Source: Klebsiella pneumoniae (GTDB lineage Bacteria > Pseudomonadota > Gammaproteobacteria > Pseudomonadales > CAMAPQ01). From it: a stretch of 49,234 nucleotides of DNA. The notes under the pieces are model-generated. The model was not told the DNA's origin, did not search any database, and worked only from the letters and a program-made list of their open reading frames with translations. The translations under genes were made by a program, and so were the position numbers. The DNA is taken from assembly GCA_945860125.1 (NCBI GenBank), contig CAMAPQ010000012.1, positions 1-49,234 of the forward strand, read 5' to 3'. Shown one piece after another: positions 24,320 through 33,171 of this stretch. Within the stretch, counting starts at the first letter, position 1; each line of letters opens with the position of its first letter.

Positions 24320-24753
24320 TTTTTTTCTGTTGTATTTTGTTTGGGGTTTTTAATCCAAAATGTGATTTTTTTATGAGGCGCATTAGCATCAATTGGCTTT
24401 GTGATGTAATCGTTCATCCCTGTCGCAAGGGCTTGATCAATATCTTTTTGTGCGCTGTTAGCTGTCATTGCAATGATAGGAATGTTTTTACCCGCATCAA
24501 GCGCTCTGATTTTTTGCGTTGCTTCATAGCCATTCAGTATAGGCATGCAAACATCCATCAAAATAAGCGCATATTTTTCTGGGTATTGATTAAACATGTC
24601 AAAAGCTTGCTGGCCATTTTCTGCAATATATAATTCTATATTGACATCTTTTAAAAACTCGCAGGCAATTTCTTGGTTTATCATACTATCTTCAGCAAGC
24701 AAGATTTTTTTGTCTGTTAACCCAGTTAAAAAGAAACTTTCTTGATTGGTCAT
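24280..24753 (-). CDS. Response-regulator receiver domain protein (frame breaks before Hpt)
   Basis: A receiver domain (about 14-125) with the acidic pair E21-D22, phospho-acceptor D67 in L-I-L-M-D-V-C-M-P, T97 and K119 in T-K-P-I-D all present, so it should accept phosphate. The tail after residue 125 (P-H-K-K-I-T-F-W-I-K-N-P-K-Q-N-T-T-E-K) ends in an unrelated run (N-W-K-D-N-T-T-K-V-I-Q-K-H) beyond the A7 tract, as expected of out-of-frame sequence. AAGGA lies 7 bases before the ATG at 24753. It has no DNA-binding domain; with Hpt it would act as a phosphorelay intermediate. It is the last intact gene of a tightly spaced minus-strand series starting with the aminotransferase at 27231. Confidence 0.75.
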   Translation of the reverse strand: MTNQESFFLTGLTDKKILLAEDSMINQEIACEFLKDVNIELYIAENGQQAFDMFNQYPEKYALILMDVCMPILNGYEATQKIRALDAGKNIPIIAMTANSAQKDIDQALATGMNDYITKPIDANAPHKKITFWIKNPKQNTTEKNWKDNTTKVIQKH

Positions 24754-24789
24754 ATTTGAGTCCTTGTCATGCCTTGTATGGCAAGGACT

Positions 24790-25230
24790 TTATATGTCTG
24801 TTTGCCGTTCCATTCGTTGATACGTTCCGCAGCGGCATAAATGTTGTTTCGTTAAGCTTAGTTCAGTCGTAGCTGAAGAAGAAGAAAGATAAGCTGAATG
24901 GCAAGAGAGAATTATTCCTGTTTGGCAATATCCGCATTGTGGAATATTATTTTTTTTCCAGCGCAATATCGTTGGTGCATTAACATTAAGGCCTTGGATA
25001 GTCGTAATTGCATCTGTTTCATTAAGTTGGGCGAGTGGGATTTGACATGATCGCTTAGCTTTGCCATTAATTAAAACAGTGCATGCACCGCATAATCCGA
25101 TACCGCATCCATATTTAGTATCAGTGAGTTTTACAATATCGCGAAGAAACCAAAGCAGGGGCATTTCTTCGTCATGTGCTGCACTGTTAAAAGGTACTTT
25201 TTTTTCATTAATCAGAAAATAAGCGGGCAT
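24790..25230 (-). CDS. Orphan [2Fe-2S] subunit of xanthine-dehydrogenase/isoquinoline-oxidoreductase type
   Basis: A 146-residue protein with both iron-sulfur sites of the small subunit of molybdenum hydroxylases. The plant-ferredoxin-like set is C42, C47, C50 and C62 (G-C-G-I-G-L-C-G-A-C...C), and the C-terminal helical set is C99, C102, C132 and C134 (Q-C-G-Y-C...C-R-C). The usual partners, a molybdopterin large subunit and often a FAD subunit, are missing: the neighbours are a UreG-like GTPase (24 bases upstream) and a receiver gene (36 bases downstream). It would pass electrons for a large subunit encoded elsewhere, or serve a new role with the GTPase. The C-terminus (R-M-E-R-Q-T-D-I) is slightly shorter than typical. 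Confidence 0.85.
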   Translation of the reverse strand: MPAYFLINEKKVPFNSAAHDEEMPLLWFLRDIVKLTDTKYGCGIGLCGACTVLINGKAKRSCQIPLAQLNETDAITTIQGLNVNAPTILRWKKNNIPQCGYCQTGIILSCHSAYLSSSSATTELSLTKQHLCRCGTYQRMERQTDI

Positions 25231-25254
25231 GTTCCTGTGCCTAGGTATGTTTAT

Positions 25255-25917
25255 TTATGCAAATTGAAAACTGGCAGCATTTTTTTGTGGTGCGATTTTG
25301 CTTGGGATTAATTTATTGTCAAGACTCTGCACTATAAAAGCAATGACCTTTTCTAACCCCTGATTATTTTTAAGGTTTGTAAATAAAAAAGGTTTATCTT
25401 CGCGCAGATTTTTTATTTCGCACTCCATAACGCGTAATGATGCACCAACATAAGGGGCTAAGTCTGTTTTATTAATAATAAGGAAGTCTGCATCAGTAAT
25501 TACTTTGCTGCCTTTGCGAGGTGTTTTATCTCCTGCTGCAACATCAATTAGATATAGATTAAGATCAGCACACTCGATGCTAAAAAAGGGATTGAGGTAA
25601 TCTCCTTGGGTTTCAATGAGAATCAACTGTAAGTCAGCAAAGTGATTGATCAATTCTAATATTGATTTGTGCTGTTTTTGCTGTATTTTTTCTGGCGAGG
25701 TATTTTCTGTTTTTATCGCAATAATTCGCTTGGCATCTATCGTTTGATGACTTCTTAAGAATAAGGCGTCTTCCTCTGTGTATAGATCATGCGTAATTAT
25801 TGCCATTGAGTATTTATCTCTGAGCATTAAGCTCAGAGATTTAATAAGTGTTGTTTTACCGGCGCCGATTGGGCCGCCGATACTAACACGCAATGGCGCA
25901 AACTTACTTTGTGTCAT
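25255..25917 (-). CDS. UreG-like SIMIBI GTPase lacking the CPH metal motif
   Basis: A 220-residue G3E/SIMIBI GTPase closest in layout to UreG. The P-loop is G-G-P-I-G-A-G-K-T at 14-22, the switch segment is T-H-D-L-Y-T-E-E-D at 42-50, and the base-recognition motif is N-K-T-D at 149-152. UreG carries E-S-G-G-D-N-L; here it is E-T-Q-G-D-Y-L near 102. The nickel-binding C-P-H that follows the switch region is replaced (T70-E-N-T-S-P-E), with no Cys or His between residues 61 and 82. No urease or hydrogenase genes are present. It lies between the aminotransferase (15 bases) and an orphan [2Fe-2S] subunit, so it may help assemble a metal or molybdenum enzyme, but in a way unlike UreG. Confidence 0.8.
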   Translation of the reverse strand: MTQSKFAPLRVSIGGPIGAGKTTLIKSLSLMLRDKYSMAIITHDLYTEEDALFLRSHQTIDAKRIIAIKTENTSPEKIQQKQHKSILELINHFADLQLILIETQGDYLNPFFSIECADLNLYLIDVAAGDKTPRKGSKVITDADFLIINKTDLAPYVGASLRVMECEIKNLREDKPFLFTNLKNNQGLEKVIAFIVQSLDNKLIPSKIAPQKNAASFQFA

Positions 25918-25932
25918 GTTTATACTCGCAAT

Positions 25933-27231
25933 TTAAATCAAGTTGCTGATTCGTTGTATTGCTTTTTCAAGATTTTCTTGGCTCGTTGCAAAAGAAATTC
26001 TAACATGACCTTCGCTCCCAAATGCACTACCAGGAACCAAAGCAATACCTGCCTCGTTTAGCCAAAATTCAGACAGCGCTAAATCGTTCTCTAACTGTTT
26101 TTGCTTAATAAGCTGCTGCACATTTGGAAAAACATAAAAGGCACCATCTGCTGTTGTGCAAGAAATACCAGGAATCTGATTCAGTGCCTCAACCATATAT
26201 TCATGGCGTGCTTTAAAAGCACGAATCATCACTTGAATGCATTCTTGTGGGCCATTTAATGCGGCAACAGCTGCAGCTTGAGAGACTGCTGCAGGGTTTG
26301 ATGTGCTTTGTGATTGGATTACTTTCATAGCAGAAATAATTTTCTCAGGTCCACCACAATAACCGATGCGCCAGCCCGTCATTGCGTACGCTTTAGAGAC
26401 ACCATTGAGTACAAATGTACGATCATATAATTCTGGGTGAACATTTAAAATATTTGAAAAGCCTTCTTCTCGCCACATGATTAATTCATACATATCATCT
26501 GTTGCAATCATAACGTGGGGGTGCCTTAGTAAAACATCACCTAGGCTTTTTAATTCTGCGCGTGAATAGGCTTTTCCTGTTGGATTAGAGGGGCTATTAA
26601 GTACAAATAATTTAGTGCGGGGTGTAATCGCTTTTTCTAGTTGTTCTGCTGTAATTTTAAAATTTTGAGCCTGATTATTTTCAACAATAATAGGTATCCC
26701 TTCTGCGACTTTCACGATGTCAGGATATGATACCCAAAATGGCGCAGGGATAATCACTTCATCACCTTTATTGATGAGCGCAAGACACAGATTAAAAAAG
26801 CTTTGTTTGCCGCCGGATGAAACCAATATTTGATTGGGTTTGTAATCAATTTGATTATCACGACGAAATTTTTCTATGACGGCAGCTTTTAACTCTGGTG
26901 TACCGTCAACTGCGGTATATTTTGTCGCGCCGTTATAAAGTGCTTTAACAGCTGCTTCTTTAATATGCTCTGGTGTATCAAAATCTGGTTCGCCAACGCC
27001 TAAATCAATGACATCTTTTCCGCTTTTACGGAGTGCTTGCGCTTTCGCTGTCACCGCTAAAGTGGGTGAAGGCTTGATATTTTGAACACGTAATGAAGGC
27101 ATGAAATTGTACGGTATGTTAGATGTTTGCATGTTTAGTTCTGTGGTATTAGGGGTGTTCGGGATGTTAGGGATATTAGTAGGCGTATTAAGTGCGAGTG
27201 TTTCTGTATATCGTGCATCGAGTTGAGACAT
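25933..27231 (-). CDS. aspC: Class I PLP aminotransferase (aspartate aminotransferase type)
   Basis: Fold-type I aminotransferase (about 400-residue core). The PLP lysine is K280 in N-G-V-S-K-A-Y-A-M-T-G-W-R-I-G-Y; substrate and cofactor contacts are visible in S-S-G-G-K-Q-S, N-S-P-S-N-P-T-G and the C-terminal H-V-R-I-S-F-A. It belongs to the bacterial subgroup Ib aspartate/prephenate aminotransferases. The N-terminal 43 residues before M-P-S-L-R-V-Q-N are an addition with a 9-base tandem repeat (27152-27178) encoding I-P-N units; no start codon has a strong ribosome-binding site, so the true start may be at residue 44. It heads the minus-strand group aminotransferase, UreG-like, [2Fe-2S], receiver, Hpt. 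The name aspC is a function guess, not an orthology claim. Confidence 0.85.
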   Translation of the reverse strand: MSQLDARYTETLALNTPTNIPNIPNTPNTTELNMQTSNIPYNFMPSLRVQNIKPSPTLAVTAKAQALRKSGKDVIDLGVGEPDFDTPEHIKEAAVKALYNGATKYTAVDGTPELKAAVIEKFRRDNQIDYKPNQILVSSGGKQSFFNLCLALINKGDEVIIPAPFWVSYPDIVKVAEGIPIIVENNQAQNFKITAEQLEKAITPRTKLFVLNSPSNPTGKAYSRAELKSLGDVLLRHPHVMIATDDMYELIMWREEGFSNILNVHPELYDRTFVLNGVSKAYAMTGWRIGYCGGPEKIISAMKVIQSQSTSNPAAVSQAAAVAALNGPQECIQVMIRAFKARHEYMVEALNQIPGISCTTADGAFYVFPNVQQLIKQKQLENDLALSEFWLNEAGIALVPGSAFGSEGHVRISFATSQENLEKAIQRISNLI

Positions 27232-27284
27232 AATAAAGCGGCCCTCTTTGATACTAACTTTAAAACTGAATAGGCAATCTTTAT

Positions 27285-29348
27285 ATGAGCGGCTTTAAAT
27301 TGGAAAGTGAGTTTAAACCGGCTGGTGATCAACCGCAAGCAATCCGTCAATTGCTAGAAGGGGTTCATGCTGGCTTATCTCATCAAGTGTTGTTAGGGGT
27401 TACAGGCTCTGGGAAAACTTTTACGATGGCGCAGGTGATTGAATCTTTACAGCGTCCCGCTATGATTCTTGCGCATAATAAAACATTAGCCGCCCAGTTA
27501 TATGGCGAATTTAAGCAGTTTTTTCCTCATAACCATGTTGAATATTTTGTCTCTTATTACGACTATTATCAGCCTGAAGCTTATGTGCCTTCTTCTGATA
27601 CTTATATTGAAAAAGATTCCTCTATTAATGCACATATAGAGCAGATGCGTCTTTCTGCAACTAAGGCGTTACTTGAATATCCAGATACCATTATTGTTTC
27701 AACTGTCTCAGCAATTTATGGTTTAGGTGATCCAGATGCTTATCTTCAAATGCTGCTTCATCTTGATATTGGTCATAAAATTGATGCTTACTCTGCTGTT
27801 CGGCGATTAGTTGAAATGCAATACGCTCGTAACGATATTGATTTTAGTCGTGGCTCTTTTAGAGTTAGAGGTGAGACGCTTGATATTTATCCTGCAGAAT
27901 CTGAAGATGAGGCAGTAAGGGTTTACTTTGATGACAACGAGATTGAGCGCATTCGATTATTTGATCCTTTAACTGGTGAGGTGCTGCGTGAAGTTGTTCG
28001 TTACACGGTATATCCTAAGACGCACTACGTTACGCCGCGCAATCGTATATTGCAGTGCGTCGATTTAGTAAAAGAGGAGCTAAAAGAAAGACTCTCTTTT
28101 TTTGAAAAAGAGCAGAAGCTATTAGAGCGTCAGCGATTATCAGAAAGAACTCAGTTCGATATTGAAATGATGCTTGAGATGGGTTATTGCACAGGAATCG
28201 AAAACTATTCGCGTTATCTTTCTGGGCGGGCAGCAGGTGACCCACCACCTACTTTATTCAGTTATTTACCAAAAAATGCCTTGCTCTTTATTGATGAATC
28301 CCACGCTACGCTTCCGCAACTCGGCGCAATGTACAAAGGGGATCGTTCGCGCAAAGAAACGCTCGTGCAATATGGTTTTAGAATGCCGTCTGCCTTGGAT
28401 AATCGTCCTCTTAAGTTTGAAGAATGGGAGCAAATGGCGCCGCAGATGATTTCTGTTTCTGCAACGCCTGCACGTTATGAGCTGGAAAAAGCAGGTCAAG
28501 TTGTTGAGCAGGTGGTAAGACCAACCGGATTGGTCGATCCTATTATTGAAGTGAGGCCTGCTACAAATCAAGTCGATAATTTATTGGGCGAGATTCGCTT
28601 AAATGAGGCTAAGAATGAGCGTGTATTGGTCACAACACTGACAAAAAGGATGTCTGAAGATTTAACAGATTACTTGTCTGATAATGGCGTGCGTGTGCGT
28701 TACTTGCATGCTGATATTGAAACTGTTGAGCGTGTTGAAATTATTCGTGATTTACGTTTGGGGGTATTTGACGTTCTCGTTGGTATTAATTTATTGCGTG
28801 AAGGTTTAGATATGCCTGAGGTAAGTTTGGTCGCTATTTTAGATGCAGATAAAGAAGGCTTTCTTCGCTCTGATCGATCACTTATTCAAACAATTGGCCG
28901 TGCTGCTCGTCATATTAATGGGCGTGCTATTTTATATGCTGATCGCATAACAGACTCTATGAAACGCGCAATGGAAGAAACGGCAAGGCGTAGACAAAAA
29001 CAGACTGATCATAATATTGCCAATCATATTATCCCCACCTCTGTATTAAAAAAAGTGGTTGATATCATGGAAGGGGCACGCTTTGATCAGGCTTCAAGTA
29101 TTGAGGGCAGCGGTGGTGGAAAAAAATCTAAAAATAAAAATAAAGGCAAAGAGGGAAGTATAATATTGCCGCAGTTTACGTCAGCTAGCAGCGCGGCAGG
29201 TTACATTAAAAAATTAGAAGTGAGCATGTTGGGCCATGCAAAAAATCTTGAGTTTGAACAAGCAGCAAAGATACGCGATCAAATTAAAAAAATTAAAGCA
29301 GATTTCTTTCATGGTGATAACTTTAATGAGATGCCATTTGTAGAGTAG
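27285..29348 (+). CDS. uvrB: Excinuclease ABC subunit B
   Basis: The damage-verifying helicase-like subunit of nucleotide excision repair, 687 residues. Walker A is G-V-T-G-S-G-K-T near residue 38, the damage-probing beta-hairpin region is [10 protein letters not shown] near 93, the DEAD-like box is F-I-D-E-S-H near 338, and helicase motif VI is Q-T-I-G-R-A-A-R near 538. The C-terminal UVR domain ([11 protein letters not shown]) that contacts UvrC is present, preceded by a Lys/Gly-rich linker ([11 protein letters not shown]). It is divergent from the aminotransferase with only about 50 bases between, a shared promoter region. Confidence 0.97.
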   Translation: MSGFKLESEFKPAGDQPQAIRQLLEGVHAGLSHQVLLGVTGSGKTFTMAQVIESLQRPAMILAHNKTLAAQLYGEFKQFFPHNHVEYFVSYYDYYQPEAYVPSSDTYIEKDSSINAHIEQMRLSATKALLEYPDTIIVSTVSAIYGLGDPDAYLQMLLHLDIGHKIDAYSAVRRLVEMQYARNDIDFSRGSFRVRGETLDIYPAESEDEAVRVYFDDNEIERIRLFDPLTGEVLREVVRYTVYPKTHYVTPRNRILQCVDLVKEELKERLSFFEKEQKLLERQRLSERTQFDIEMMLEMGYCTGIENYSRYLSGRAAGDPPPTLFSYLPKNALLFIDESHATLPQLGAMYKGDRSRKETLVQYGFRMPSALDNRPLKFEEWEQMAPQMISVSATPARYELEKAGQVVEQVVRPTGLVDPIIEVRPATNQVDNLLGEIRLNEAKNERVLVTTLTKRMSEDLTDYLSDNGVRVRYLHADIETVERVEIIRDLRLGVFDVLVGINLLREGLDMPEVSLVAILDADKEGFLRSDRSLIQTIGRAARHINGRAILYADRITDSMKRAMEETARRRQKQTDHNIANHIIPTSVLKKVVDIMEGARFDQASSIEGSGGGKKSKNKNKGKEGSIILPQFTSASSAAGYIKKLEVSMLGHAKNLEFEQAAKIRDQIKKIKADFFHGDNFNEMPFVE

Positions 29349-29429
29349 TTATTTCGTTTATTTGCTGGTTATTGTTAAGCAAAATTAGATTGCGGCACCT
29401 AGTCAAATACTTTAACATTGCCACGCTTT

Positions 29430-29520
29430 GGTGAGATGTCCGAGAGGCTTAAGGAGCACGCCTGGAAAGTGTGTATACGGTAATCCCGTATCGAGGGTTC
29501 GAATCCCTCTCTCACCACCA
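29430..29520 (+). tRNA. tRNA-Ser (GGA)
   Basis: A 91-nucleotide type II tRNA with a long variable arm and encoded CCA. The acceptor stem is GGTGAGA/TCTCACC, the anticodon loop carries GGA in CTGGAAA, the variable arm pairs TACGG with CCGTA, and the T-arm contains GGTTCGAATCC. It is followed at once by a heptanucleotide repeat. Confidence 0.97.
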
Positions 29521-29562
29521 ATACCCAATACCTAATACCTAATACCTAATACCTAATACCTA
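29521..29562 (+). repeat. Heptanucleotide tandem repeat (ATACCTA x6)
   Basis: Directly after the CCA of tRNA-Ser, ATACCCA is followed by five perfect ATACCTA units. A 7-base unit outside a gene can change copy number by slippage. The remainder of 29563-29756 has no gene; it holds one hairpin at 29674-29696. Confidence 0.9.
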
Positions 29563-29673
29563 GTTATACCGCACTATCTTGCTATATTCTTTTGTCTTTA
29601 TTGTCGTCAGTTCTTCTTCCTGACTTCAGCGCATTTTAATGAATGAGTTGTTGTGAAGCCTTGATTCTCCTGC

Positions 29674-29696
29674 TCTGCCGCAGTTAATACGGCAGA
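29674..29696. other. Hairpin, possible transcript end of tRNA-Ser
   Basis: TCTGCCG (29674-29680) pairs perfectly with CGGCAGA (29690-29696) around a 9-base loop. Downstream is AACCCCATTTTATT, a poor T-run, so this is at best a weak terminator. Confidence 0.35.
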
Positions 29697-29756
29697 ACCC
29701 CATTTTATTCAGTCGTTGACTTTTAATTTCAAAACAATATCATTACGGGTGTAGTT

Positions 29757-29790
29757 TAGGGCTTACGTAAAATTGTTTCGGCAAGGCGTC
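29757..29790. mobile_element. MITE copy 4, degenerate single end
   Basis: The 34 bases reading TAGGGCTTACGTAAAATTGT through GGCAAGGCGTC match the left third of MITE copy 1 with about five substitutions. The rest of the MITE is missing and unrelated sequence follows at GAAATCAGG, so it is a fragment or the edge of a larger composite. Confidence 0.65.
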
Positions 29791-29804
29791 GAAATCAGGT
29801 TAAA

Positions 29805-29931
29805 TAGACCCTTCGTTATTGGAATCACGGTGAGGCGGCAAGCAAGTGAACCCCATGAGCATAGATAAACGATGTGATTGGGGGGAATGAGAGCTGTCAA
29901 CAATGCCGTGGTTTCAAGTGCGAAGGGTATA
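29805..29931. repeat. Inverted-repeat-bounded intergenic element upstream of the 1035-residue protein gene
   Basis: A 127-bp block bounded by TAGACCCTTCG (29805-29815) and CGAAGGGTATA (29921-29931), which pair at 10 of 11 positions. The inside contains GTGAGGCGGCAAGCAAGTGA and CCCCATGAGC...GATTGGGG. From memory, closely similar blocks recur between genes in Legionella and relatives, where they are often mis-annotated as small proteins. That recall is unverified. No gene is claimed inside. Confidence 0.5.
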
Positions 29932-29990
29932 GAACCAACAGAATAAAACAATAGGAATAGATGCAAGTCATTGCATAATAACAACACGCC

Positions 29991-32900
29991 ATGATAAATA
30001 AAATAAATTCAGGTGGCTTTGGTTTCGGGCTGCCTAACTCAAATAGTGTCTCGGTGACAAGCGATAATGGACAGCCCGCTTATCCAGTGCCGGCAACTGA
30101 TGTCGCCAAATCAATGAGAGATAAGGTTGGGGGAACCAAATATATCGATAATTTGGAGCTGCTAGATGATAACTTTGCTGTAATGCCAAAACATAATAGC
30201 CAAGCTGAATTGCCGATTGGAACTCCGATTGGAACTAGAGTGCAATGGCAGTCTTTGGAAGATGCGAAGTTAAGAGATAAATGGGCTATTTCTTATAATA
30301 TTCCCGGATTGAGAAGAGTTGGTATACCCAGTTCTCAGGTCAGGCAGGAATCGATTAAGTCTCAGTTTGGTTCTAGTGTGAGTAGCCTCGTAAGCGTCTT
30401 AATTGATGCCTATGGGCATCGCACTGCCATCCCAATACATGCACGCGATACGGGAATTAGAACGCATCACAAAGATTCAACTTGTTATTTCAGAGATTCC
30501 CATAAGAACATTGATTACTTATTTAAAAAGATTATTGAAAAAGCAACTGGCGAGGGGTTGTTGAGCATTACGAACCAAGAAAATACTGATGTGAGACTGG
30601 TTGGATCAAGCAGTTTTCTGGATAGAGTCAACGCGCTTTTTGCTGGAATTGAGTCGAATTATCTGGCGGAACCAGCAAAAATAGTCAGGTTATCGGACGG
30701 ATTATATGCGGTTGTTTATAATTTTGATCCAAAGCACAATGATCCTAGTGTTCGCAAGAGCATTGATCAAACACTTACCCGAGTGCATCATGTTTTGGGA
30801 GCCACACCCTCCTATCTGTCAATCTCACAATACTTATCGACCAACGCGAATCCAGGCCGCAGGATCACTTACGCGAAAGGGAGTAATACAAAATCCCTTG
30901 ATAAATTCAATAAACTCAAGCCAAAGCTGGCGCAGCTAGAGGAAAAATCAAAGGAATTTCCGAGTGATACTCGGCTTATTGCTCAGCTCTCAATCTCGTT
31001 AGTAGAGCATTTTGAAGGCAAGATCTATTCTGGGATGTGCAACAAGATGGTTAACGATGGGTTGCGGCAAATAGGAAATTTAATAGCTGGGTTATCTGTT
31101 TCTTTTGACGATTTTGTCGGTTCCGTCCAGATATATGATTTGCTGGTAGATGAGATAAGCCTGATGCTCAGCTATATGAAGCCTTACAATAGCATTGATA
31201 TCAATGCTGAACAGAACCGTATCTACTCAAATGAATTACCGTCCGTGAAGAATATGAAGGGTGTTCATATTAAGTCATTAGCAACATCATCAAGTGGAAT
31301 GGGAGCGATAAGTACTGGGTTATTTGAAGCAAGGCAACAGTTTGGTTTTTCTGGAATAGACGACCTCAAGCTGAATATTAACTATTTTGAAGTCACTGGC
31401 ATGCTAAATTTGAGCGGCTTATATGCGCAGGGACATCCCATTATCATGACGACGCTCAATCCTTCTATACCTCTAACAGCCGCCAACGCTGATGAAATTA
31501 TAGCAAAAACTAAGGAGACGCTGGAACGTTACAAGGAGAGTAAGGTACCCGTGTACCTTGTGATAGACACTACCGTGGATACGGGCGACTCTAAGTTAGA
31601 CAAGATTGTTTCACAATTGCAAGAACCTCTTGAGAGCGGCGCAATTAATATTGTGCTATGTAGGAGCTTTCAAAAATATGCTTCACTGGGAACTGGAAAA
31701 ATAATGGCAGGGAATATAACCACAATCAATAATGGGGATGATCGTTATCGGCATTTTGAGAGCGCAATTTATAGTGTAAATCAAGAAGAGAATTTTTTTA
31801 AGCATAATAATGGGCAGTTATTAGTTCACCTTCTCAAATGCCATAAACAGAGTTTATCAGTCATTCAGCAGGCTGCTGACGGCGCCAAGTTTATTAATGA
31901 TTTTTGCTGGCCAGAGACAGGGATGGATGAGGGCTCTGGGTATACTGGGGGGTTACCCTTTGTCGTGCGTTATGATACTTCAAAGTTGACTGCGGCTAGC
32001 GTTATGGAATATTGTGGAACGCAACAAAGAGACACGTTTGGGTTTATAGAATCGTCCGTCTGTCCCATCAATAGCCAAAATAAAGAAGGTGATTTTTTAC
32101 TCCGAATTAATGCTGGCGTGGATACGCAGGAGCAACTCGTTGAACGGTTCTTCTGTATGGGGCATATGTGGGGACAAACGTCCACGGATCACATGGATGA
32201 TATGTTAAATGGACTAGATAATGTGTGTGGCGATACTGGTAAGCGTGTGATTGAAAGTCTCATAGAGAAAAGCCCTGAGGGTATCATTGGTGCTGATGAT
32301 TCTGTGCTAGAAAGTGTTTCCAATGATCTTAGTGTTTCCAGTAGTCAGGTGCGTGAAATAATAAATGATTTTGCATGCTTAAAGGGTGCATCGAAACTGA
32401 GTGACCGTCTACAGCTCGATATGTTAATTCGGTATGCGGCAAATATAACAGCTTCTGTCATTAAAGCCATGCATGCCTGGGGGAAAGACGACGCCTTCAC
32501 GAAACATGCTGATCATTTCATTGCCAATGGATTTAGGGCGCATGTGCAAAATGCTGAGGCGGAGCATGTTGGGGCAGTTACATACAGTTCAAAGGAATTT
32601 ATATTTAGTCATCGTTTTAACCAGCTGATCGAGTCGCCTGAATCCATCGATCTTACAGAGCTTGATAAAGTTATTAGTGGCGTGCCGGCGCGAACTAAGT
32701 TGGGAGCACTCCTCAAAAAGATTCCAGATTCATTTTTTGACGAAAGTAATCCAAGTGTTTCACACGATTTACGAGTAGGCATGATGAATCGTCTCGCTGA
32801 AGGAGTACCCTTTAAAGAACTGGTTGGTATCGGTAAGCTATCTTTGATGATGGACGAGAATATCCATAAAGCAAAAGCAATCGTGCGCGCTTTAGAATTA

Positions 32901-33098
32901 AGAGGTACGTTACAGACAGAAGCGCCCGATTTCTTTCTGGATGATATCAATGGCGCATTAAATGATCCTATTGATCGCCAAGTTGAACTTAATTTTCTGC
33001 AAGGTATGATTTCGACTCACACACATTTTTCTCAGCAACATAAAATTATGGGCTTTCTAAATGATTCTCCTTGCCATATTCTCTTGCCTTTATTGTAA
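29991..33098 (+). CDS. Large protein with a cystathionine-synthase-like PLP-enzyme core
   Basis: A 1035-residue protein I cannot assign to a named family. The middle (about 415-700) carries, in order and spacing, the landmarks of Cys/Met-metabolism PLP enzymes: S435-G-M-G-A-I (compare S-G-M-A-A-I), V-I-D526-T-T (compare V-D-N-T), and S-F-Q-K562-Y...G-K-I-M-A-G (compare S-x-T-K-Y...G). K562 would bind PLP and D526 its ring nitrogen. The flanks (1-410 and 700-1035) are unfamiliar, with no signal peptide. There is no ribosome-binding site before the ATG at 29991. Base use looks less AT-rich than the neighbours, and the gene sits behind a MITE fragment and a dispersed-type repeat, suggesting transfer. 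It could be a secreted effector or part of a natural-product or amino-acid pathway. Confidence 0.6.
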   Translation: MINKINSGGFGFGLPNSNSVSVTSDNGQPAYPVPATDVAKSMRDKVGGTKYIDNLELLDDNFAVMPKHNSQAELPIGTPIGTRVQWQSLEDAKLRDKWAISYNIPGLRRVGIPSSQVRQESIKSQFGSSVSSLVSVLIDAYGHRTAIPIHARDTGIRTHHKDSTCYFRDSHKNIDYLFKKIIEKATGEGLLSITNQENTDVRLVGSSSFLDRVNALFAGIESNYLAEPAKIVRLSDGLYAVVYNFDPKHNDPSVRKSIDQTLTRVHHVLGATPSYLSISQYLSTNANPGRRITYAKGSNTKSLDKFNKLKPKLAQLEEKSKEFPSDTRLIAQLSISLVEHFEGKIYSGMCNKMVNDGLRQIGNLIAGLSVSFDDFVGSVQIYDLLVDEISLMLSYMKPYNSIDINAEQNRIYSNELPSVKNMKGVHIKSLATSSSGMGAISTGLFEARQQFGFSGIDDLKLNINYFEVTGMLNLSGLYAQGHPIIMTTLNPSIPLTAANADEIIAKTKETLERYKESKVPVYLVIDTTVDTGDSKLDKIVSQLQEPLESGAINIVLCRSFQKYASLGTGKIMAGNITTINNGDDRYRHFESAIYSVNQEENFFKHNNGQLLVHLLKCHKQSLSVIQQAADGAKFINDFCWPETGMDEGSGYTGGLPFVVRYDTSKLTAASVMEYCGTQQRDTFGFIESSVCPINSQNKEGDFLLRINAGVDTQEQLVERFFCMGHMWGQTSTDHMDDMLNGLDNVCGDTGKRVIESLIEKSPEGIIGADDSVLESVSNDLSVSSSQVREIINDFACLKGASKLSDRLQLDMLIRYAANITASVIKAMHAWGKDDAFTKHADHFIANGFRAHVQNAEAEHVGAVTYSSKEFIFSHRFNQLIESPESIDLTELDKVISGVPARTKLGALLKKIPDSFFDESNPSVSHDLRVGMMNRLAEGVPFKELVGIGKLSLMMDENIHKAKAIVRALELRGTLQTEAPDFFLDDINGALNDPIDRQVELNFLQGMISTHTHFSQQHKIMGFLNDSPCHILLPLL

Positions 33099-33171
33099 TC
33101 GTCTCTTCCTCCTTAATGTAACTATGTTAAGCTTCGCCTCTCTTTAAAGCAGTAGACAATTAGGGGGTTTA

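Noticed and set aside
29763-29987. A 74-codon minus-strand frame across the repeat block upstream of 29991.
   Set aside because: It is the translation of a repeat, spans the degenerate MITE and inverted-repeat element, and has no ribosome-binding site.
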